NCBI GenBank assembly: GCA_020002185.1
Contig: CM034544.1
Location: 29,905,842-29,969,841 of the forward strand
From: Paraescarpia echinospica
Taxonomy: Eukaryota; Annelida; Polychaeta; Sabellida; Siboglinidae
DNA length: 64,000 nucleotides
Reading direction: 5' to 3'
Below the pieces are notes generated by a model. It had not been told where the DNA came from, ran no database searches, and worked only from the letters and a program-made list of their open reading frames with translations. The translations under genes and the position numbers were made by a program. Positions 55,356-64,000 of this stretch are shown one piece after another; positions within the stretch are counted from its first letter, which is position 1; every line of letters starts with the position of its first letter.

Positions 55356-56215
55356 GACTGTCATCAAGCACTGCATCCCTTGCCAACAGTGTTGATGACT
55401 GTCGTCAGGCGCTGCCTTGCCAACAGTGTTGATGACAGTCGTCAGGCACTGCCTTGCCAACAGTGTTGATGACTGTCGTCAGGCACTGCCTTGCCAACAG
55501 TGTTTGATGACTGTCGTCAGGCACTGCCTTGCCAACAGTGTTGATGACTGTCATCCAGCGCTGCCTTGCCAACAGTGTCGATAACTGTCGTCAGGCACTG
55601 CCTTGCCAACAGTGTTGATGACTGTCATCCGGCACTGCCTTGCCAACAGTGTTGATGACTGTCATCAGGCGCTGCCTTGCCAACAGTGTTGATGACTGTC
55701 ATCCGGCGCTGCCTTGCCAACAATGTTGATGACTGTCATCAGGCGCTGCCTTGCCAACAGTGTTGATGACTGTCATTCGGCGCTGCCTTGCCAACAGTGT
55801 TGATGACTGTCGTCAGGCACTGCCTTGCCAACAGTGTTGATGACTGTCATCAGGCACTGCGTTGCCAACAGTGTTGATGACTGTCATCAGGCGCTACCTT
55901 GCCAACAGTGTTGATGACTGTCATCCGGCGCTGCCTTGCCAACAGTGTTGATGAATGTCGTCAGGTGCTGCCTTACCAACAGTGTTGATGGCTGTCATCA
56001 GGCGCTGCCTTGCCAACAGTGTTGATGACTGTCATCAGGCGCTGCCTTGCCAACAGTATTGATGACTGTCATCAGGCACTGCCTTGCCAACAGTGTTGAT
56101 GACTGTCGTCAGGCGCTGCCTTGCCAACAGTGTTGATGACTGTCGTCAGGCGCTGCCTTGTCAACAGTGTTGATGACTGTCGTCAGGCGCTGCCTTGCCA
56201 ACAGTGTTGATGACA
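55356..56215. repeat. 37-bp minisatellite in R2, about 23 copies
   Basis: Same unit as in R1; includes copies with gtcatccggcg and one tcgataactgtc variant that recurs in R3. Confidence 0.93.
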
Positions 56216-56730
56216 GTTATATATATTATATATTACTATTGCTGCTTGACATCTCTGATTCTTATGAATGAAACATTCCCTAATACAGTTGTCAGTTTAA
56301 AAACTTTCCCTTACGTTTTGTCATTAAGAAAAAATTGTCCCCACAATTTCAAAAAAATATATCACAATGTATGAACAGTGTTCACATGTTTGACGTCCAT
56401 TTTTTATGGCTTGACGAACCTTTTACTAGGCACCAGGTCACACGGTGGATAGATTAGATGTTGATAAGAAAATAGAAAGTTTACTACTGTAATGACTGTA
56501 TGTATTAAACATAATTAAGTTATCAGGTGTCCATAAACACAGTGCACAAAAATAGTTCCCAGATACACTGTCCGAATACTTACTTATCATCATGTCACCC
56601 CTGTTTTATTACCATGGTATTAATAGGGCTTTGTTACATTATTTTAACAATACCTTGTATATCATTGTCTGATTACATAAGAGCAGAAATAAAATTATTT
56701 CACAGAGGTGTCCGAAAACTGAAGGTACAC

Positions 56731-57242
56731 TAACACTTTGCCAGTAATGGGAGGAAGGGGGGCAACATACAGAAACTGTAAGAGGATGGCGATCAACCCA
56801 CTAGTTGAGCAGATGTGTGAAGAAGAGGGCGTGGGATTCATAGATTTTTGGGGGTACTTTGTTGGGAGAGAAGATATGTACATGAGAGATGGCCTCCATC
56901 TAAGTGGAAAGGGGGCAGCAGTATTCTCAGAGAATCTGCTGCGATCTGTTGACAGTGGGACAGGTTGCATCTATTTAAACTAAATTCGCAGGGGGGACTC
57001 GCAGAGAAGCCTAAAACTGGAGGCATAGATAAAGACAGCAAAAATAATTCAGCAAAGAACAGTCTGGAAAACTGTTCTGAAGCTGGATATAAATGTGTTT
57101 GTTTAAATGCAAGGAGTATAGTAAACAAAAGAAATGAACTAAACATTATGGTAGAAGATATTGACCCTCACCTAATAGGTATAATCGAATCATGGGCAAC
57201 CACCGATATATCAGATGCCGAATTTGGACTGACAGGATATTT
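56731..57242 (+). pseudogene. CR1 esterase/endonuclease fragment (in R2)
   Basis: Copy of the 52705-53218 fragment. Differs by a Pro for Ala change (NPLVEQ) and lacks one G in the run after ttcgcagg, which opens a joined 135-codon frame starting near 56,965. That frame runs from CR1 into unrelated unit sequence and is not a gene. Both breakpoints match those in R1. Confidence 0.8.
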
Positions 57243-58350
57243 TGTATTTCTACTAAAATATAAAAAATTATGGAACTTGGCCTCGACACCTATATTGATG
57301 ACCCGTGTCCAGAATAGACCCATGCAACTTATTACCCAGTTCGCTGTGGAGGGTCATGTACTGGTTGCATAACTCACCCTTTTCAAAGAATGTATATTGA
57401 CATAATACATTTATTATATGTGGCACGTCGTCACGGTTCAGCTGTTAATGTCATTTGGACATTATACATTGAAGGTCTGAGAATAAAAGGGCAATATTTC
57501 TGTTAAATACAGTTTCATCCATAATTCAATTTGTTGTAAAGTTATGGGTGGTTGAACTGACCCACCCAAATAATTTTTGACAGATACTATATAAATTACT
57601 TTCAAATTGCACACCATTCAATCCAAAACACTGTTCAAAATACTTTACCTGCGATAATATTTTGACTTTTCCTTAATTTTGTTAAAAATACCTTACTATC
57701 GAAACAGGTGCGGCCTGACACGTATTGATGTATGATTCTATGACTTTATGTGATAGAAAGTAGCGGCTTTTTTGTGTTGCCAGTAGACATATCTTGCTTG
57801 TAATTAGATACTCGGACATTGTGCAATATTTAAGTGTTGGTATATTATATTCAATACTGTTAGAAGTAAAGAAAGAAATCAGCTGGATCAGTACAGCTTG
57901 ATGGAAAGAAAGGAATGTTATAAACATGACATAGTTGTGTCACTAAAGAAATTGTGTAGATATTTCAATAATCGTAGTATATTTATTTAACAGGAAGAGA
58001 TCACCCTGGCATGGTGCTTCAAATGGCAGAAGTGAAGCCTGGACATAGTTCCCATACCTGGCCTAAAATTGTTTAGTGATTAACTTAATTCACCGGTTAT
58101 TAGGTATTTGGCTACATTGTTCGATTTACCGATTTAAAATGGTGTCCTTGGTTTAATGAAATGTTCTTTATGCAATTGATTTTCTCAGTAACAGAACAGA
58201 ATACAGGTCCTATGTATCAAGTGTACCTGCTATTAATAGTGTGTAAAGCAGTCAGGCGTGACGACTTTTGTCAGTGACCCCTTCACTCAGTCAGGGCAAT
58301 GTTTATGTTCAACCACAGCCTTGAAACACATCAGAATCTCCCCCCCCCCC

Positions 58351-59082
58351 AATTCACTTTCTGTGTTCATTCATTAACTTTGGGAGAAGTGTAACAGTAT
58401 CTCCTCCCAGGTTCACTTTCTGCGTTCATTCACTAACTTAGGGGGAAGTGTAACGGTATCTCCTCCCAGGTTCACTTTCTGTGTTCATTCACTGACTTTG
58501 GGTAAGTGTAACAGTATCTCCTCCCAGGTTCAATTTCTGTGTTCATTCACTAACTTTGGGAGAAGTGTAACAGGATCTCCTCCCAGGTTAACTTTCTGTG
58601 TTCATTCACAACTTTGGGAGAAGTGTAACAGTATCTCCTCCCAGGTTCACTTTCAGTGTTCATTCACTAACTTTGGGGGAAGTGTAACAGTATCTCCTCC
58701 AGGTTCACTTTCTGTGTTCATTCACTAACTTTGAGGGAAGTGTAACAGTATCTCCTACCAGGTTCACTTTCTGTGTTCATCCACTAACTTTAGGGGAAGT
58801 GTAACAGTATCTCCTCCCACATTCACTTTCTGTGTTCATTCACTAACTTTGGGGGAAGTGTAACAGTATCTCCTCCCAGGTTCACTTTCTGTGTTCATTC
58901 ACTAACTTTAGGGGAAGTGTAACAGTATCTCCTCCCAGGTCCTACACTCTATGTTCATTCACTAACTTTGGGGGAAGTGTAACAGTATTTCCTCCTAGGT
59001 TCACTTTCAGTGTTCATTCACTAACTTTGGATGAAGTGTAACAGTATCTCCTCCAATATTCACTTTGTGTTCATTCACTAAC
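58351..59082. repeat. 59-bp minisatellite in R3, about 12 copies
   Basis: Same unit; contains about two copies more than R2 (including one reading ggttcaatttctgtgttcat). A 76-codon ORF within it is a by-product of the repeat. Confidence 0.93.
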
Positions 59083-59280
59083 TAAGAACAATTGGCCTCT
59101 GATCTACCAAATGGCGATGTATTTCAAAACACATAATAGTAGTTATTTAGATATATTTACTTATGTGTTTGCTATGCATAATTTTGAATGTCACACAGGC
59201 AACCGCAACATACAGCATCCATTAATTAACAAATCTGCAACTTTGCAATTTACCTACGTCACAAACAAGATTATGTGCGT

Positions 59281-60867
59281 GACTGTCATCAAGCACTGCA
59301 TGCCTTGCCAACAGTGTTGATGACTGTCGTCAGGCGCTGCCTTGCCAACAGTGTTGATGACAGTCGTCAGGCACTGCCTTGCCAACAGTGTTGATGACTG
59401 TCGTCAGGCACTGCCTTGCCAACAGTGTTTGATGACTGTCGTCAGGCACTGCCTTGCCAACAGTGTTGATGACTGTCATCCAGCGCTGCCTTGCCAACAG
59501 TGTCGATAACTGTCGTCAGGATGACTGTCATCCGGCACTGCCTTGCCAACAGTGTTGATGACTGTCATCAGGCGCTGCCTTGCCAACAGTGTTGATGACT
59601 GTCATCCGGCGCTGCCTTGCCAACAGTGTTGATGACTGTCATCAGACGCTGCCTTGCCTGTTGCCAAACAGTGTTGATGACTGTTGTCAGGCGCTGCCTT
59701 GCCAACAGTGTTGATACTGTCATCAGGCACTGCCTTGCCAACAGTGTTGATGACTGTCATCGGCGCTACCTTGCCAACAGTGTTGATGACTGTCATCAGG
59801 CGCTGCCTTGCCAACAGTATTGATGACTGTCATCAGGCGCTGCCTTGCCAACAGTGTTGATGACTGTCGTCAGGCGCTGCCTTGCCAACAGTGTTGATGA
59901 CTGTCGTCAGGCACTGCCTTGCCAACAGTGTTGATGACTGTCGTCAGGCACTGCCTTGCCAACAGTGTTGATGACTGTCGTCAGGCGCTGCCTTGCCAAC
60001 AGTGTTGATGACTGTCGTCAGGCACTGCCTTGCCAACAGTGTTGATGACTGTCATCAGGCGCTGCCTTGCCAACAATGTTGATGACTGTCATTCGGCGCT
60101 GCCTTGCCAACAGTGTTGATGACTGTCATCCGGCGCTGCCTTGCCAACAGTGTTGATGACTGTCATCAGGCGCTGCCTTGCCAACAGTGTTGATGACTGT
60201 CATCAGGCGCTGCCTTGCCAACAGTGTTGATGACTGTCGTCACGCGCTGCCTTGCCAACAGTGTTGATGACTGTCATCCGGCGCTGCCTTGCCAACAGTG
60301 TTGATGACTGTCATCAGGCTCTGCCTGGCCAACAGCGTTGATGACTGTCGTCAGGCGCTGCCTTGCCAACAGTGTTGATGACTGTCGTCAGGCGCTGCCT
60401 TGCCAACAGTGTTGATGACTGTCGTCAGGCGCTGCCTTGCCAACAGTGTTGATGACTGTCATCAGGCGCTGCCTTGCCAACAGTGTTGATGACTGTCATC
60501 CGGCGCTGCCTTGCCAACAGTGTTGATGACTGTCGTCAGGCACTGCCTTGCCAACAGTGTTGATGACTGTCGTCAGGCACTGCCTTGCCAACAGTGTTGA
60601 TGACTGTCGTCAGGCGCTGCCTTGCCAACAGTGTTGATGACTGTCGTCAGGCACTGCCTTGCCAACAGTGTTGATGACTGTCATCAGGCGCTGCCTTGCC
60701 AACAGTATTGATGACTGTCATCAGGCGCTGCCTTGCCAACAGTGTTGATGACTGTCGTCAGGCGCTGCCTTGCCAACAGTGTTGATGACTGTCGTCAGGC
60801 GCTGCCTTGTCAACAGTGTTGATGACTGTCGTCAGGCGCTGCCTTGCCAACAGTGTTGATGACAGTT
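59281..60867. repeat. 37-bp minisatellite in R3, about 43 copies
   Basis: Same unit, nearly twice the R2 length, with internal rearrangements (short units near 59,515, 59,655 and 59,715). Confidence 0.93.
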
Positions 60868-61379
60868 ATATATATTATATATTACTATTGCTGCTTGACA
60901 TCTCTGATTCTTATGAATGAAACATTCCCTAATACAGTTGTCACTTTAAAAACTTTCCCTTACGTTTTGTCATTAAGAAAAAATTGTCCCCACAATTTCA
61001 AAAAAATATATCACAATGTATGAACAGTGTTCACATGTTTGACGTCCATTTTTTATGGCTTGACGAACCTTTTACTAGGCACCAGGTCACACGGTGGATA
61101 GGTTAGATGTTGATAAGAAAATAGAAAGTTTACTACTGTAATGACTGTATGTATTAAACATAATTAAGTTATCAGGTGTCCATAAAGACAGTGCACAAAA
61201 ATAGTTCCCAGATACACTGTCCGAATATTTACTTATCATCATGTCACCCCTGTTTTATTACCATGGTATTAATAGGGCTTTGTTACATTATTTTAACAAT
61301 ACCTTGTATATCATTGTCTGATTACATAAGAGCAGAAATAAAATTATTTCACAGAGGTGTCCGAAAACTGAAGGTACAC

Positions 61380-61892
61380 TAACACTTTGCCAGTAATGGG
61401 AGGAAGGGGGGCAACATACAGAAACTGTAAGAAGATGGCGATCAACGCACTAGTTGAGCAGATGTGTGAAGAAGAGGGCGTGGGATTCATAGATTTTTGG
61501 GGATACTTTGTTGGGAGAGAAGATATGTACATGAGAGATGGCCTCCATCTAAGTGGAAAGGGGGCAGCAGTATTCTCAGAGAATCTGCTGCGATCTGTTG
61601 ACAGTGGGACAGGTTGCATCTATTTAAACTAAATTCGTAGGGGGTGACTCGCAGAGAAGCCTAAAACTGGAGGCATAGATAAAGACAGCAAAAATAATTC
61701 AGCAAAGAACAGTCTGGAAAACTGTTCTGAAGCTGGATATAAATGTGTTTGTTTAAATGCAAGGAGTATAGTAAACAAAAGAAATGAACTAAACATTATG
61801 GTAGAAGATATTGACCCTCACCTAATAGGTATAATCGAATCATGGGCAACCACCGATATATCAGATGCCGAATTGGGACTGACAGGATATTT
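61380..61892 (+). pseudogene. CR1 esterase/endonuclease fragment (in R3)
   Basis: Third copy of the fragment with the same two breakpoints. Single-base differences include aagatggcg for aggatggcg and GLTG preceded by Leu in place of Phe. A TAA inside ctaaaataaaaaaaatta stops the frame that stays open in R1 and R2. Confidence 0.8.
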
Positions 61893-63000
61893 TGTATTTC
61901 TACTAAAATAAAAAAAATTATGGAACTTGGCCTCGACACCTATATTGATGACCCGTGTCCAGAATAGACCCATGCAACTTATTACCCAGTTCGCTGTGGA
62001 GGGTCATGTACTGGTTGCATAACTCACCCTTTTCAAAGAATGTATATTGACATAATACATTTATTATATGTGGCACGTCGTCACGGTTCAGCTGTTAATG
62101 TCATTTGGACATTATACATTGAAGGTCTGAGAATAAAAGGGCAATATTTCTGTTAAATACAGTTTCATCCATAATTCAATTTGTTGTAAAGTTATGGGTG
62201 GTTGAACTGACCCACCCAAATAATTTTTGACAGATACTATATAAATTACTTTCAAATTGCACACCATTCAATCCAAAACACTGTTCAAAATACTTTACCT
62301 GCGATAATATTTTGAGTTTTCCTTAATTTTTTTTAAAATACCTTACTATCGAAACAGGTGCGGCCTGACACGTATTGATGTATGATTCTATGACTTTATG
62401 TGATAGAAAGTAGCGGCTTTTTTGTGTTGCCAGTAGACATATCTTGCTTGTAATTAGATACTCGGACATTGTGCAATATTTAAGTGTTGGTATATTATAT
62501 TCAATACTGTTTGAAGTAAAGAAAGAAATCAGCTGGATCAGTACAGCTTGATGGAAAGAAAGGAATGTTATAAACATGACATAGTTGTGTCACTAAAGAA
62601 ATTGTGTAGATATTTCAATAATCGTAGTATATTTATTTAACAGGAAGAGATCACCCTGGCATGGTGCTTCAAATGGCAGAAGTGAAGCCTGGACATAGTT
62701 CCCATACCTGGCCTAAAATTGTTTAGTGATTAACTTAATTCACCGGTTATTAGGTATTTGGCTACATTGTTCGATTTACCGATTTAAAATGGTGTCCTTG
62801 GTTTAATGAAATGTTCTTTATGCAATTGATTTTCTCAGTAACAGAACAGAATACAGGTCCTATGTATCAAGTGTACCTGCTATTAATAGTGTGTAAAGCA
62901 GTCAGGCGTGACGACTTTTGTCAGTGACCCCTTCACTCAGTCAGGGCAATGTTTATGTTCAACCACAGCCTTGAAACACATCAGAATCTCCCCCCCCCCC

Positions 63001-63732
63001 AATTCACTTTCTGTGTTCATTCATTAACTTTGGGAGAAGTGTAACAGTATCTCCTCCCAGGTTCACTTTCTGCGTTCATTCACTAACTTAGGGGGAAGTG
63101 TAACGGTATCTCCTCCCAGGTTCACTTTCTGTGTTCATTCACTGACTTTGGGTAAGTGTAACAGTATCTCCTCCCAGGTTCAATTTCTGTGTTCATTCAC
63201 TAACTTTGGGAGAAGTGTAACAGGATCTCCTCCCAGGTTAACTTTCTGTGTTCATTCACAACTTTGGGAGAAGTGTAACAGTATCTCCTCCCAGGTTCAC
63301 TTTCAGTGTTCATTCACTAACTTTGGGGGAAGTGTAACAGTATCTCCTCCAGGTTCACTTTCTGTGTTCATTCACTAACTTTGAGGGAAGTGTAACAGTA
63401 TCTCCTACCAGGTTCACTTTCTGTGTTCATCCACTAACTTTAGGGGAAGTGTAACAGTATCTCCTCCCACATTCACTTTCTGTGTTCATTCACTAACTTT
63501 GGGGGAAGTGTAACAGTATCTCCTCCCAGGTTCACTTTCTGTGTTCATTCACTAACTTTAGGGGAAGTGTAACAGTATCTCCTCCCAGGTCCTACACTCT
63601 ATGTTCATTCACTAACTTTGGGGGAAGTGTAACAGTATTTCCTCCTAGGTTCACTTTCAGTGTTCATTCACTAACTTTGGATGAAGTGTAACAGTATCTC
63701 CTCCAATATTCACTTTGTGTTCATTCACTAAC
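63001..63732. repeat. 59-bp minisatellite in R4, about 12 copies
   Basis: Same order and same variant copies as in R3; appears identical over its length. Confidence 0.93.
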
Positions 63733-63930
63733 TAAGAACAATTGGCCTCTGATCTACCAAATGGCGATGTATTTCAAAACACATAATAGTAGTTATTTAG
63801 ATATATTTACTTATGTGTTTGCTATGCATAATTTTGAATGTCACACAGGCAACCGCAACATACAGCATCCATTAATTAACAAATCTGCAACTTTGCAATT
63901 TACCTACGTCACAAACAAGATTATGTGCGT

Positions 63931-64000
63931 GACTGTCATCAAGCACTGCATGCCTTGCCAACAGTGTTGATGACTGTCGTCAGGCGCTGCCTTGCCAACA
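63931..64000. repeat. 37-bp minisatellite in R4, start only
   Basis: The first copies match the start of the R3 array; the rest lies outside the window. Confidence 0.85.

Larger units (their letters stand above)
53219..57242 (+). repeat. Tandem unit R2, 4,024 bp
   Basis: Same order as R1. It has an extra stretch (about 54,170-54,235, gaacagaatactggtcgcat onward) that is lacking in R1, and a 37-bp array about twice as long. Near-identical to R3 in the unique segments, with scattered single-base changes. Confidence 0.92.
57243..61892 (+). repeat. Tandem unit R3, 4,650 bp
   Basis: Same order as R2. It has a deletion of about 210 bp after tgtgtttgctatgc at about 59,177 and the longest 37-bp array. 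Where both can be compared, R3 and R4 are almost identical, so one was copied from the other recently. Confidence 0.92.
61893..64000 (+). repeat. Tandem unit R4, cut by the window end
   Basis: Starts with the same phrase as the other units and matches R3 closely, including the 210-bp deletion. The array continues beyond position 64000. Confidence 0.92.

Noticed and set aside
56965..57372. 135-codon fused ORF in R2
   Set aside because: It crosses from CR1 sequence into unrelated unit DNA at the duplication junction; the fusion is created by a single missing G.
58498..58728. 76-codon ORF in R3 and R4 (MGKCNSISSQV start)
   Set aside because: It is a translation of the 59-bp minisatellite.

Overview
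This window is AT-rich animal nuclear DNA. It has spliced genes with GT/AG introns, many decayed non-LTR retrotransposons, tRNA-derived SINEs and long minisatellites, and no operons or bacterial signals. The repeat set (CR1-type LINEs carrying PHD, 2A-like or SGNH-esterase parts, an RTE fragment, a GIY-YIG/Penelope-like piece, a tnp2/CACTA-type transposase and a SWIM-type gene) fits a marine invertebrate such as a mollusc, lancelet or relative. The species cannot be fixed from the sequence.

0-11.2 kb: the 3' end of a HECT-type E3 ubiquitin ligase gene (G2E3-like) on the plus strand. Three exons (299-453, 4343-4572, 7967-8217) join in phase and end with the HECT C-lobe and its catalytic Cys. 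Each following non-coding stretch holds its own minisatellite: 51-bp units in the first intron, 42/43-bp units in the second, and 31-bp units directly after the stop codon. The 51-bp and 31-bp arrays create very long but probably spurious ORFs.

11.2-16.5 kb: mostly non-coding, with one orphan exon candidate, short palindromic repeat blocks (AACGTT, ACGT), a four-copy 50-bp tandem repeat, a MITE candidate and a hairpin. 16.57-19.88 kb: exons of a minus-strand gene resembling DUF4806-type proteins, clear at both ends and uncertain in the middle.

20.2-24.3 kb: a nearly full-length but mutated CR1-type LINE (minus) with a 2A-like motif, PHD-like finger, endonuclease and RT, head-to-head with a second LINE 3' fragment (plus). 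24.3-32.6 kb: a large inverted repeat (arms of about 944 bp, spacer about 6.4 kb) enclosing a SWIM-zinc-finger gene fragment with an in-frame stop, SINEs and another LINE tail. 32.6-35.3 kb: a possible terminal exon, two SINE copies and a minus-strand tnp2-like transposase with a single visible frameshift.

36-49 kb: a graveyard of LINE pieces from several families, including one LINE interrupted by an RTE fragment and a GIY-YIG nuclease remnant inside an inverted repeat of about 130 bp.

49.7-64 kb (continuing past the window): a head-to-tail array of 3.5-4.65-kb units. From the second unit on, each junction carries the same CR1 esterase/endonuclease fragment, and every unit contains a 59-bp and a 37-bp minisatellite. 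The 37-bp array grows from about 12 to 23 to 43 copies along successive units. The left end of this unit is related to the repeat that precedes the 42-bp array at 5.1-5.3 kb.
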